A stretch of 44,386 nt of DNA from Candidatus Accumulibacter sp. 66-26. Its GTDB lineage: Bacteria; Pseudomonadota; Gammaproteobacteria; Burkholderiales; Rhodocyclaceae. The translations under genes were made by a program, and so were the position numbers. Numbering within the stretch: the stretch's first letter is position 1; every line of letters starts with the position of its first letter. Positions 35,279-44,325 of this stretch are shown piece by piece. The notes under the pieces were generated by a model, which did no database searches, was not told where the DNA came from, and saw only the letters and a list, made by a program, of their open reading frames with translations. The stretch is from NCBI GenBank assembly GCA_001897745.1, contig MKUH01000042.1, positions 1-44,386 on the forward strand. The letters are read 5' to 3'.

Positions 35279-37054
35279 TTGCGGCATTCCGTAGTTCTCG
35301 TCGCCGCCTGCGCCCTGCTGGCCAGCGCCCCGCTGCGGGCGCAGCCCGCGCCGGCGGACGAAGGCGGCGCGGCGGTCGCGCTGCAGGCGCCGGACAGCGT
35401 GCGCGATTTCCTGCAGCGCCACCTCGACCTCCCGGCACGCCTGCCGGCCGACGAGACGGCGCGCGCCGCCTTCGCGCGCCGCGCCATTCGCGAGGTCGGC
35501 GGCCTGCTCGCCAGCGAGGGCTATTTTTCCCCGCAGACCAAGGTTGGCGTCGATGGCGCCGGGAACGCGCTCAGGGTGGATGTGACGCCGGGGCCGCGCA
35601 CGCTGGTCGGCGAAGTCAGCCTCGAATTCGCCGGCGACCTGGCGGAGGGCGAGGCGAAGGACGCGGCCACGGATACGGGCGACGATCCGCGCAGCGCGCG
35701 CCGCGCGGCGCTGCGCAAGGCCTGGGCGCTGCCGGTCGGCGAGCCTTTCCGTTCGCCGGCCTGGGAAGAGGCCAAGGCCGCCCTGCTCGCCGCCGTCGGC
35801 GAGGAGGATTACGCGGCGGCGCGCATCGTCGAGAACGGCGCCGAGGTCGATCCGGCGAGTGCGCGCGCGCGCCTGCACGTCGTGCTCGATTCCGGCCCGG
35901 CCTTCCGTTTCGGCGAACTGCAGGTGAGCGGGCTGGTGCGCTACGAGCGCAAGCTGGTCGACCGTCTGGCGCCCTTCCACGCCGGCGATCCCTACCGCCG
36001 CGACCAGCTGCTGACGCTCCAGTCGCGCCTGCAGAGCACGCCCTATTTCCATTCGGTGATGGTCACCGCCGACCCCGACGAAACGCAGCATGCGGCGCTG
36101 CCCGTGCGGGTGGCGCTGGTCGAGGCGCGTTCCAAGCAGATCGGCCTCGGCCTCGGCTACAGCACCAACAGCGGCGCGCGCAGCGAAATCAACTACCGCA
36201 ACCGCGATTTCCTCGGCAGCGCGTGGAGCCTCTCCAGCGGCCTGCGCCTCGAGGAAAAGCGCCAGTCGATGTTCGCCGACCTCGAAACGCAGCCCGACGA
36301 GCGCGGCTACCGTCGAACCTTCGGCGCCCACCTCGAAACCAGCGACATCCAGGGGTTGGCCAGCACGCGCGAGGTCTTCGGCATGGCGCGCAGCCGTACC
36401 CAGGGGCGCTTCGAAACGCGCCTCGGCCTAGAGTGGCAGCGCGAAAACACGCGTCCGAGCGGCGGCACCGAACAGACCGACCGCGCCCTGGTGCTCGACT
36501 GGCGCTGGATCCGGCGTGCGGTCGACGACAGCCTCAACCCGCGCCTGGGCAGCGTCATCGAACTGCGCCTGGGCGGCGCCGCGCAGAGCCTGCTCTCCGA
36601 TCAGAACTTCCTGCACAGCCATCTGCGCTTCCAGCGCTGGTGGCCGCTCGGCGAGCGCGATACGCTCGCGCTGCGCGGCGAGGCCGGCCTCACCGCCGCC
36701 GAGTCGCGTTCGGGCATTCCCCAGGAATACCTGTTCCGCGCCGGCGGCACGCAGTCGGTGCGCGGCTATGCCTACCAGAGCCTCGGCGTGCGCAGCGGTT
36801 CGGCGGTGGTCGGCGGTCGCGCGCTGGCCGCCGGCAGCCTCGAATACACGCACTGGTTCGACGCGACCTGGGGCGGCGCGCTGTTCGTCGATGCCGGCGA
36901 CGCCGCCGACCGCTGGCGCGATCTGCGCTTCGTCGCCGGTTACGGCCTCGGCGCCCGCTGGCGAACGCCGGCCGGGCCGCTGGCGCTCGACCTCGCCTAC
37001 GGTGAGAAGACCGGCAGCTGGCAACTGCATTTTTCGGTCGCGGTGGCCTTCTGA
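35279..37054 (+). CDS. tamA: Translocation and assembly module TamA
   Basis: 591 residues from a TTG at 35279 with GGGAAGG upstream; it gives a clean signal peptide (RHSVVLVAACALLASAPLRA, cleaved after AQA). POTRA domains cover about residues 30-260 (VRDFLQRHLDLPARL, RKLVDRLAPFHAGDPY). The 16-strand Omp85 barrel follows, with GLGYSTNSGARSEINYRNRD, the L6 loop motif GGTQSVRGYAYQSLG, and a terminal aromatic residue (VAVAF). With TamB it forms the outer/inner-membrane complex for outer-membrane protein or lipid insertion. Confidence 0.92.
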   Translation: MRHSVVLVAACALLASAPLRAQPAPADEGGAAVALQAPDSVRDFLQRHLDLPARLPADETARAAFARRAIREVGGLLASEGYFSPQTKVGVDGAGNALRVDVTPGPRTLVGEVSLEFAGDLAEGEAKDAATDTGDDPRSARRAALRKAWALPVGEPFRSPAWEEAKAALLAAVGEEDYAAARIVENGAEVDPASARARLHVVLDSGPAFRFGELQVSGLVRYERKLVDRLAPFHAGDPYRRDQLLTLQSRLQSTPYFHSVMVTADPDETQHAALPVRVALVEARSKQIGLGLGYSTNSGARSEINYRNRDFLGSAWSLSSGLRLEEKRQSMFADLETQPDERGYRRTFGAHLETSDIQGLASTREVFGMARSRTQGRFETRLGLEWQRENTRPSGGTEQTDRALVLDWRWIRRAVDDSLNPRLGSVIELRLGGAAQSLLSDQNFLHSHLRFQRWWPLGERDTLALRGEAGLTAAESRSGIPQEYLFRAGGTQSVRGYAYQSLGVRSGSAVVGGRALAAGSLEYTHWFDATWGGALFVDAGDAADRWRDLRFVAGYGLGARWRTPAGPLALDLAYGEKTGSWQLHFSVAVAF

Positions 37055-37068
37055 ACATACGTCCGAAC

Positions 37069-40000
37069 ATGGCTCCGAATATGCGCCGTTTCCCCGTTTC
37101 CCTTCCCGCCTTCTTCCCCAAGCTGGGCGCCCGCGCGCGCCGCTGGGCGTTCGCCGGCATCCTCGTCGGGCTGTGCGGCGTACTGTTGGCAGGTGCCGGA
37201 GTCTGGCTGCTGGGCAGCGCGGCGGGCCTGCGCTGGGCCGTGTCGACGCTGCACGCGGCGGGCGCGGGGCAAATCGTCGTCGAGGCGGCCGATGGCCGTC
37301 TGGCCGGGCCGCTCAAGATCGGGACGCTGACCGTCGCCAGCGGCGAAAAGCGCTACACCCTGCGCGGCCTGACGCTCGACTGGCAGCCGCTGGCGCTGCT
37401 CGGCGGACGGTTGGCGCTCGGCGAACTGGCGCTCGACGAACTCGAACTGTTGCTGCCGCCCGATTCCTCGCCGACGCCGGAACCCGACGACCTGCGCCTG
37501 CCGCTGGCGTTCGCCGTCGAAAGCCTGCGCATCGGCGCGATCCGGACGCTCGCCGCGCCCGACGCGACGCCCGTCGTGCGGGCGACCGAAGTGCGCGCGC
37601 GCCTGTCCAGCGACGGCCGCCGGCATCGCCTGGAAGCCCTGAGCGCGGCGCTCGACGCCGGCACGCTGAACGCGAGCGGCGAACTCGACGGGACGAAGCC
37701 CTTCCCGCTCAAGGCCGAAGCCGGGCTGGCCGCCGTCGGCCCGCCGGCCGTCAAGCTCGCGGCGACGGCGGGCGGCACGCTGGGCGCCGTCGAACTGCAT
37801 CTGAGCGGAAGCGGCGCCGACGCTGGCGCGGCCGACCGCGACCGGGCGCTGCGCGCCACGGCCGACGCGCGCCTGACGCCCTTCGCCGCCTATCCGCTGA
37901 GCGCCCTGCGCCTGAGCGCGAGCGGCCTCGATCCGCACCTTTTCGCCGCTGCCGCGCCGCGCGCGCAGCTGACGCTGGAAGCCGACCTGCAGGCGACGCC
38001 GGGCGGCGAACTGAGCGGCCCGCTGCATCTGCGCAACGCGGCGCCGGCACCGCTCGACCGGGACGGTCTGCCGCTCGCGGCGCTCGACGCGCGCCTCGTC
38101 CTCGCGCCCGGCGCGCTGCGCCTCGACGATCTGGCGGCGACGCTGGGCGCGGCAGCGCCGGAGAAATCGGCCACGGCAAGCGCCGCCGCGCCCTCCCCGG
38201 CGCAGAAAACTGCGCAAAAAACGACGCCGCCCGGCCAACTCGCGGGGACGCTCGATCTGCGCTGGACGCCCGGCGAAACCGCGCTGCCGCAGGGCCGCGC
38301 CGATCTCATCGTGCACCGCCTCGACCCCGCCGCCCTGCTTTCCTCCCTGCGCCCGGCGCGCCTCGACGGCAAGTTGCGGCTCGACGGCGACGCCGGCACG
38401 CAGCGCGCCGAACTCCAGCTGCGCCAGGGCGATCTGGAACTCGCCGCGCATCTGACGCAGCACGCGCGCAAGCTGACGCTGGAAAAGCTGCGTCTGGCGC
38501 GCGGCGCGGCGGAGCTGAGCGGCAGCGGCGAGCTGGCGCTCGACGACAAGCGCCCCTATGCCTTCACCGGCCGCCTGCAGCGTTTCGACCCGGCGGCCTT
38601 CGTCGCCACGCCGCATTTCAAGAACTCCAGCGTCAATGCCACCTTCGAAAGTGCCGGCCGTCTGGCGCCGCAACTCGCCGGCCGGCTCGGCTTCGCGATT
38701 GCGGGCGACAGCCGGCTGGCCGGGCAGGCGCTTTCCGGCGAAGGGAAATTCGACTTTTCCGCTGCGCCGCGCGTCGCCGGCAAGGGCCAGCTGCGTCTCG
38801 GCGACAGCCGCCTGAGCCTGCAAGGCGCTGTCGGCGGCCCCGGCGATACGCTGCAGGTCGAACTGACGGCGCCGGCGCTGGCTCGGCACGATTTTGGTCT
38901 CGCCGGCGCGCTCGATCTGTCGGCCACCCTCGCCGGCAGCCTAGCGCGCCCCGACCTTATCCTGCGCGCCCGTGCGCGCGCCCTCGCCCTGCCCGGCGGC
39001 CACCGCCTGGCCAGCCTCGACGCCGACGGCCGCCTGCAGGGCGAACGCATCGACCTGACGCTGGCCGCCGACGACTACCGCCAGGGCGAGGCCACGCGCA
39101 TGGCGCGTCTGCGTCTCTCGGTCGCCGGCACGCGCCAGCGCCACCGGCTGCTGGCCGACGCCAACCTCGCCGGCGACAACGCTCTGCACCTTGCCGCCAG
39201 CGGCGGCCTGCTCGAAGACGCCAAGGATTGGCGCAACACCGCCTGGCGCGGCACGCTGGACGAACTGGTGGCAAGCGGCGAATTCCCCTTCAAGCTCCAG
39301 GCGCCGGCCGCAATCGCTGCGAGCCGACAGCGCGTGACGCTCGGCGCGGCCGACATCGCGCTCGCCGGCGGCCGCGTGCAGCTCGCCGAAAGCGAATGGA
39401 CCGCGCAGCGCTGGCGCAGCCGCGGCAGTTTCAACGGCCTCGCCCTGCGTCCCGGCGGGCTGGTTGCCGACGATACCGAACTCGTCGCCATCGCCGCGCG
39501 GCCGGCGCCCGACAGCGTCCTGCGCCTGGGCGGAGAATGGACGCTGGCCGGCTCGACGCGCCTTGAAGGGCGCCTCGCGGTCCGGCGCGAGAGCGGTGAC
39601 TGGACGCTGCCGGGCTACGTGCCGCGCGCGCTCGGCCTGCAGGAACTGCGCCTCGACGCCTACAGCGAGGGCCAGCAGGTGGTCGCCGACCTCGTCGCGC
39701 GCGGTTCGCGCATCGGCCACTGGCAGCTGCGCGCGGCCCTGCCGCTGGTACGCGGCGCCGGCAAGGCTGGCGACGCGGGCACCGGCTGGAGCATCCAGCC
39801 CGATGCGCCGATCAGCGGCCGCGTGCACATTTCGGTGCCCGACCTGTCGTGGGTCGGTCCCGCGGTCGACAGCAACTTCACGAGCGGCGGCCGCCTCGAA
39901 GTGGACGGCGAACTGGCCGGCACCCTCAGCGCGCCGCGTACGCGCGGGCAGATCCAGGGCAGCGAGCTGGCGCTCTCCCTGCTCGACCAGAGCGTCACGC

Positions 40001-41112
40001 TGCACAAGGGGACGCTAGCCGCGCGTTTCGACCAGGAAATCCTCCATCTCGACCGCCTCGAATTCCTCGCGCCGCAGGCCCCGCCGGCACGCGCCGCGAA
40101 GCTGGCCGGCGTGCCGGCGACCTCCGATCCGGGCCGACTGACGGCCAGCGGCACGATAAACCTGGCCAAACGCAGCGGGCAGATTGCGGCGGAAATCAGC
40201 CGCCTGCCGCTAGCGCAGCGCGCCGACCGCTGGATCGTCGCCTCCGGCAAGGGCAACGCGAGTCTGGTCGGCGATCTGCTCACGCTGGGTGCGCATGTCA
40301 CCGCCGACGCCGGTTTCCTGGCGCAGGCGACCAGCGGCCACCCGCAGCTCGCCGACGACGTGACCATCGTCGGACGCGCGCCTGCGCCCCGGCGCGGCCT
40401 GCGCATCGACAGCGAGATCGCCTTCGACCTCGGCGAACACTTCCACCTGCGCGCCGGCGGCCTCGAAGCGCGCCTTTCCGGCCAGCTGCGCCTGCGCGGC
40501 GAACCCGGGCGCCCGCTGCGCGCGAGCGGCGCCATCGCCACCAATGACGGGCTGTTCGACGCCTACGGGCAGCGCCTGACGGTCGAACGCGGCATCGTCA
40601 ATTTCCAGGGGCCGCTCGACAATCCGGGCCTCAACGTGCTCGCCGTGCGCAAGGGGCTGGCCGTCGAGGCCGGCGTCGCGGTGAGCGGCACGGCACAGCG
40701 CCCGGTCGTGCGGCTGGTGTCGACGCCGGCCGTGCCGGACCCGGAAAAGCTGTCGTGGATCGTGCTTGGGCGCGTTCCCGATGCGGGCGGCACCGACTCC
40801 TCGCTGCTGCTCGCCGCGGCCGGCGCCATCCTCGGCGGCCAGGGCGACGGCATCACCGGCCAGCTCGCGCAGGCGCTCGGCGTCGATGAGCTGGCATTGC
40901 GTCAGGCGAAGGACGGCGAGCCGCTCAACAGCCAGATCCTGACGCTCGGCAAACGCCTCTCGGCGCGCGCCTTCCTGAGCTACGAGCAGGGTCTGTCGGC
41001 GGCGGCCGGCGTCATGAAGCTTTCCTACACGCTGACGCCGCGCGTTTCCGTGATCACTCGCGCCGGCGCCGACAACGCGCTCGACGTGTTCTACACCTTC
41101 TCGTTCGACTGA
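37069..41112 (+). CDS. tamB: Translocation and assembly module TamB (AsmA-like, DUF490)
   Basis: 1347 residues, similar to the usual 1200-1400. An N-terminal anchor (about 28-50) is followed by a very long beta-rich periplasmic region with many Ala/Leu/Asp-rich strands, as in AsmA-like lipid-bridge proteins. The C-terminal DUF490 domain has GEPGRPLRASGAIATNDGLF, VERGIVNFQGPLDNPGLNVL and ITGQLAQALGVDEL, and ends FYTFSFD. TamB spans the periplasm to TamA, encoded 14 bases upstream. The first ATG at 37069 has no strong ribosome site; ATG 37081 is an alternative. The region 38200-38260 encodes a Lys/Thr/Gln-rich linker. Confidence 0.92.
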   Translation: MAPNMRRFPVSLPAFFPKLGARARRWAFAGILVGLCGVLLAGAGVWLLGSAAGLRWAVSTLHAAGAGQIVVEAADGRLAGPLKIGTLTVASGEKRYTLRGLTLDWQPLALLGGRLALGELALDELELLLPPDSSPTPEPDDLRLPLAFAVESLRIGAIRTLAAPDATPVVRATEVRARLSSDGRRHRLEALSAALDAGTLNASGELDGTKPFPLKAEAGLAAVGPPAVKLAATAGGTLGAVELHLSGSGADAGAADRDRALRATADARLTPFAAYPLSALRLSASGLDPHLFAAAAPRAQLTLEADLQATPGGELSGPLHLRNAAPAPLDRDGLPLAALDARLVLAPGALRLDDLAATLGAAAPEKSATASAAAPSPAQKTAQKTTPPGQLAGTLDLRWTPGETALPQGRADLIVHRLDPAALLSSLRPARLDGKLRLDGDAGTQRAELQLRQGDLELAAHLTQHARKLTLEKLRLARGAAELSGSGELALDDKRPYAFTGRLQRFDPAAFVATPHFKNSSVNATFESAGRLAPQLAGRLGFAIAGDSRLAGQALSGEGKFDFSAAPRVAGKGQLRLGDSRLSLQGAVGGPGDTLQVELTAPALARHDFGLAGALDLSATLAGSLARPDLILRARARALALPGGHRLASLDADGRLQGERIDLTLAADDYRQGEATRMARLRLSVAGTRQRHRLLADANLAGDNALHLAASGGLLEDAKDWRNTAWRGTLDELVASGEFPFKLQAPAAIAASRQRVTLGAADIALAGGRVQLAESEWTAQRWRSRGSFNGLALRPGGLVADDTELVAIAARPAPDSVLRLGGEWTLAGSTRLEGRLAVRRESGDWTLPGYVPRALGLQELRLDAYSEGQQVVADLVARGSRIGHWQLRAALPLVRGAGKAGDAGTGWSIQPDAPISGRVHISVPDLSWVGPAVDSNFTSGGRLEVDGELAGTLSAPRTRGQIQGSELALSLLDQSVTLHKGTLAARFDQEILHLDRLEFLAPQAPPARAAKLAGVPATSDPGRLTASGTINLAKRSGQIAAEISRLPLAQRADRWIVASGKGNASLVGDLLTLGAHVTADAGFLAQATSGHPQLADDVTIVGRAPAPRRGLRIDSEIAFDLGEHFHLRAGGLEARLSGQLRLRGEPGRPLRASGAIATNDGLFDAYGQRLTVERGIVNFQGPLDNPGLNVLAVRKGLAVEAGVAVSGTAQRPVVRLVSTPAVPDPEKLSWIVLGRVPDAGGTDSSLLLAAAGAILGGQGDGITGQLAQALGVDELALRQAKDGEPLNSQILTLGKRLSARAFLSYEQGLSAAAGVMKLSYTLTPRVSVITRAGADNALDVFYTFSFD

Positions 41113-41126
41113 GCGCCGGGCGAGCC

Positions 41127-42053
41127 TCAGCCGAGAACGCCCGCGCTCCACTGGTAGAGCGGAATGCCGAGCAGCAGGTTGAAGGGAAAGGTGATCGCCA
41201 GCGCGACGGCGATGCCGAGCGCCGGGTTGGCTTCCGGGACGGCGATGCGCATCGCCGTCGGCGCGGCGATGTAGGAGGCGCTGGCGGCCAGCGTCATGAG
41301 CAGCACCGTGCCGCCCGGTGAGAGCCCCATCGCTTGTGCCGCCGCCCAGCCGACGGCGGCGAGCGCCGGCGGCAGCGCGATGCCGCAGCCGATCAGGAAA
41401 GCGCCGGCCTTCTTCAGCTCCGGCAGGCGATCCGCCGCGAGCAGCCCCATTTCGAGCAGGAAGAGGCAGAGCGCGCCCTTGAACAGGCCGACGAAGACCG
41501 GCGCGATCGGCGCCACGCCCTGCGGTCCGGCCAGCCAGCCGATGGCGATGCCGCCGGCGAGCAGAAGGACGCTCTTGTTGGCGCCGACTTCGTGCAGCAG
41601 CTTGCCCCAGTCAGGCTTTTGCGGGCCGCCGAGGCGGGCAAGCAGCGTGCCGACGAGCAGCGCCGGCGCTTCCATGAGCGCCGCGAGCAGCGCCATGTGC
41701 CCCTCGAATTCGATGCCCTTGCCGGCCAGCACGGCGCTCGCCACGGCGAAGGTGACGATGCTCACCGAGCCGAAGTGCGCGGCCAGCGAGGCGGCGTCCG
41801 GGCGCTGGAAGCGGAAGCGGAAGAGCGGATAGACGAGCAGCGGGATCAGCGCGCCGAGCCCGACCGCGAGCAGCGCGTCGCGCCACAGCCCCGGCGCGGT
41901 CGATGCGGCGATCTCGACGCCGCCTTTCAGGCCGATGGCCAGCAGCAGGTAGATCGAGAGCGTCTCGAAGACGGCCGCGGGCAGGCGCAGTCCGCTTTTG
42001 AGCAGGCTGCCCAGGACCCCCAGGGCGAAGAAGAAGGGAACGGCATCGGGCAT
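41127..42053 (-). CDS. sbtA: Sodium-dependent bicarbonate transporter SbtA
   Basis: 308 residues with about ten membrane helices in two inverted halves. It matches the SbtA (DUF897) family: LAIGLKGGVEIA, HFGSVSIVTFAVA, and in the second half LAASASYIAAPTAMRIAVPE. SbtA imports bicarbonate with sodium. The ATG at 42053 has AAGGA 7 bases upstream; the longer frame to 42158 runs through the AT-rich promoter and is unlikely. It is transcribed divergently from a LysR gene, its likely regulator, and converges with tamB. Confidence 0.88.
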   Translation of the reverse strand: MPDAVPFFFALGVLGSLLKSGLRLPAAVFETLSIYLLLAIGLKGGVEIAASTAPGLWRDALLAVGLGALIPLLVYPLFRFRFQRPDAASLAAHFGSVSIVTFAVASAVLAGKGIEFEGHMALLAALMEAPALLVGTLLARLGGPQKPDWGKLLHEVGANKSVLLLAGGIAIGWLAGPQGVAPIAPVFVGLFKGALCLFLLEMGLLAADRLPELKKAGAFLIGCGIALPPALAAVGWAAAQAMGLSPGGTVLLMTLAASASYIAAPTAMRIAVPEANPALGIAVALAITFPFNLLLGIPLYQWSAGVLG

Positions 42054-42173
42054 GGTCGAAATCCTTTGAAAGCGGCCCCGAACGGGGGCGAAAGCGTGAA
42101 CAGGATTGTCGCCCGTATGCATGGATTTATAAAAATAGTATATTTTTAAACAAACCATCTATTTATATAAATA
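42054..42173. promoter_or_regulatory. Divergent sbtA/LysR promoter region with two palindromes
   Basis: The right half (42115-42173) is strongly AT-rich against a GC-rich background. It contains an inverted repeat TAAAAATA-GTA-TATTTTTA (42130-42148, with an 8-bp arm on each side of GTA) and a perfect 12-bp palindrome ATTTATATAAAT (42161-42172) directly before the LysR start. LysR regulators bind such T-rich/A-rich dyads, so this is a candidate binding region for the adjacent regulator. Confidence 0.55.
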
Positions 42174-43139
42174 ATGCATCTCACCCTGCACCAATTGCGC
42201 CTGCTCCTTGCCGTCTCCCGTGAAGGCAGCGTCTCGGGCGCCGCGCGCGCCCTCCACCTCGCCCAACCGACGCTCTCCGCCCAATTGCGCCAACTGGCCG
42301 AACAGGCCGGCCTGCCCCTCTACGAGATGATCGGTCGCCGCCTGCACCTGACCGCGGCCGGCGAGACGCTGGTCGCCACGGCGGCGCGCCTCGAGGAGGA
42401 ACTGCAAGACCTCGACGCGGCGCTCGCCCAGCTGCGCGGCGACCAGGGCGGCAAGCTCCGGCTGGCCGTGGTCAGCACGGCGGAAACCTTCATCCCGCGC
42501 CTGCTCGGCGAGTTCTGCCGGACGCGGCCGGCGGTCGAGGTCTCGCTCGTCGTGCAGAACCGCCAGACGATCCTCGAGCGTCTGGCCGGAAACGTCGACG
42601 ATCTCTACATCATGACCAAGCCGCCGCCCGAGCAAACGGTGGTGGCGACGCGCTTCCTGCGCAATCCGCTGGTCGTCATCGCGCCCGCCGGGCATCCGCT
42701 GACCGGGCGCAAGAGCCTAGCCATCGGCGATCTGGCCGACGAAGAGTTCGTCCTGCGCGAACGGGGGTCGGGCACGCGCGGCGCGACCGAGGCCTTCTTC
42801 GCCCTGCACGGCCAGAGCCTCCGTCCGCGCATGGAACTGGGCAGCAACGAAGCCGTCCGCCAGGCGGTCGCCGGCGGCCTGGGGATTTCGGTGATTTCGG
42901 TCCATGCGCTGGGCGCTTTCCCCGAGTCGGAGGGGATCGCCGTGCTGCCGGTGCGCGAGACGCCGATTCCGACTTTCTGGAAAGTCGTGCACCCGGCGGG
43001 AAAGCGGCCGACGCCGCTGGTGCGCACCTTCCTGGAGTTTCTCGGCGCGCGCGCGATCGCGCTCGAAAAGCAGGCCGAGGCCCGCCTCGCTCACGCCTGG
43101 GCGAGCTACCTCGGCGACAGCGCCTGGCCCGAGCGCTGA
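42174..43139 (+). CDS. LysR-family transcriptional regulator, CbbR/CmpR-like
   Basis: 321 residues. The N-terminal winged helix-turn-helix (about 5-65) reads LTLHQLRLLLAVSREGSVSG then LAQPTLSAQLRQLAEQ; the ligand-binding domain follows from about 92. It resembles the CbbR/CmpR group, which controls carbon-fixation and bicarbonate-uptake genes. Its place back to back with sbtA, with a dyad-rich spacer, suggests it controls sbtA. The inducer is not known. Confidence 0.87.
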   Translation: MHLTLHQLRLLLAVSREGSVSGAARALHLAQPTLSAQLRQLAEQAGLPLYEMIGRRLHLTAAGETLVATAARLEEELQDLDAALAQLRGDQGGKLRLAVVSTAETFIPRLLGEFCRTRPAVEVSLVVQNRQTILERLAGNVDDLYIMTKPPPEQTVVATRFLRNPLVVIAPAGHPLTGRKSLAIGDLADEEFVLRERGSGTRGATEAFFALHGQSLRPRMELGSNEAVRQAVAGGLGISVISVHALGAFPESEGIAVLPVRETPIPTFWKVVHPAGKRPTPLVRTFLEFLGARAIALEKQAEARLAHAWASYLGDSAWPER

Positions 43140-43298
43140 GCTTTCGCAGCGTTCGGCGCGCGCTTCTCCCGCTCTCCCAGACCGCGCGGCGTCGGCGATG
43201 CCTTTGCCGCCGCCCTGAGTTATCCTTACTGGCTTTATGGGTTTGCGCCTTCGCCACCGCGAGCCCGTCTGAAGACAACAACGAGGAAAGCTCAGCAG

Positions 43299-44315
43299 AT
43301 GGCCGAAGAGAACCAGTTTTTCCGTCCCGTGAAGGATTTTTGCCAACGCACGGTCGTGACCTGCGCGCCCGGCGACGCGCTGGTCGACGTGGTGCGGGTG
43401 ATGCGCGAGAAGAATATTTCAAGCGTCGTCGTCGTCGAGGGCGGCGAGCCGCTCGGCATCTTCACCGACCGCGATCTGCGCAACAAGGTGGTGGCCGCCG
43501 GCTGCAACCCGGGGGAGCTGGAAGTGCGGGCGATCATGAACGCGCCGCTCGCCGTGATCGGCGAGGACGACCAGCTCTATCAGGCGCTCTACCGCATGTC
43601 GCGGCAGAAGATCCACCGCCTTGGCGTGGTCGACGCCGCCGGGCGGCTGGCCGGCATCATCACCGATACCGACATCCTGCGCCTGCAGTCGCACTCGCCG
43701 CACCAGCTGGTTCTCGACATCGAGAAGGCGCGGAACCTCGACGACCTGAAGGCGTTGCACGCGCGCATCCAGGCGCTGGTCCTGCACCTCTCCGGCACCG
43801 GCATCGCGACGCGCGACATGGTGCGCCTGATCGCCCACCTGAACGACCAGATCCTGCTGCGCCTGATCGGCCTGCTGCGTGCCGAGCGCTTCGCCGACCT
43901 GCCGTCCGGCTTCGCCTTCGTCGTGCTCGGCAGCGAGGGGCGCGGCGAGCAGACGCTGTCGACCGACCAGGACAACGCCATCGTCTACGCCGACGACCTT
44001 GGCGCCGACGCGATCGCGCGCATCGAGGCCTTCTCGCACGCGCTGATCGAAGGGCTGATCGCCATCGGCGTGCCGCCCTGCCCCGGCGGCATCATGGCGC
44101 GGAACGCCGAGTGGCGGCGCAGCCTGGGCGAGTGGCGTAGCCAGCTCGACCGCTGGCTGATGGCGCCGACGCCGGAAAACATCATCGCCTGCGGCACCTT
44201 CGTCGACATCCGGACAATCGACGGCGATCCGGCCTTCGAGCGCACGCTGAAAGCGCATCTGTATGAAAGGGTGAAGGAAAACCGCCTGTACCTGAGGGTC
44301 GGCCGGGAATCATGA
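43299..44315 (+). CDS. CBS-pair/DUF294 nucleotidyltransferase-like protein, probably C-terminally truncated
   Basis: 338 residues. Two CBS domains (about 8-130: DRDLRNKVVAAG, then RLGVVDAAGRLAGIITDTDI) are followed by a DUF294 nucleotidyltransferase-like domain related to GlnD, with GSEGRGEQTLSTDQDNA starting near 211. Members normally continue with a C-terminal DUF294 domain of a further 100 or more residues; here the frame ends after RLYLRVGRES. The last 23 bases lie within the 33-bp repeat at 44293-44325, and the sequence after it is AT-rich. The likely reading is disruption by a mobile element. The signal-transduction role of the family is not well known. Confidence 0.8.
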   Translation: MAEENQFFRPVKDFCQRTVVTCAPGDALVDVVRVMREKNISSVVVVEGGEPLGIFTDRDLRNKVVAAGCNPGELEVRAIMNAPLAVIGEDDQLYQALYRMSRQKIHRLGVVDAAGRLAGIITDTDILRLQSHSPHQLVLDIEKARNLDDLKALHARIQALVLHLSGTGIATRDMVRLIAHLNDQILLRLIGLLRAERFADLPSGFAFVVLGSEGRGEQTLSTDQDNAIVYADDLGADAIARIEAFSHALIEGLIAIGVPPCPGGIMARNAEWRRSLGEWRSQLDRWLMAPTPENIIACGTFVDIRTIDGDPAFERTLKAHLYERVKENRLYLRVGRES

Positions 44316-44325
44316 AAAATTCCCC
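44293..44325 (+). repeat. 33-bp dispersed repeat, copy B
   Basis: Reads TGAGGGTCGGCCGGGAATCA followed by TGAAAAATTCCCC on the plus strand, and matches 10999-11031 (minus strand) at 31 of 33 positions. It covers the last codons and stop of the DUF294-type gene and is followed by AT-rich sequence up to the window end. Confidence 0.75.

Noticed and set aside
32848-35487. 879-residue minus-strand open frame
   Set aside because: Antisense shadow of the 'recombinase'-family and LapA-domain genes, both of which have clear family motifs.
36516-39566. 1016-residue open frame overlapping tamA and tamB
   Set aside because: Arg/Pro/Ala-rich shadow frame produced by high GC at third positions; the real frames encode recognised tamA and tamB.
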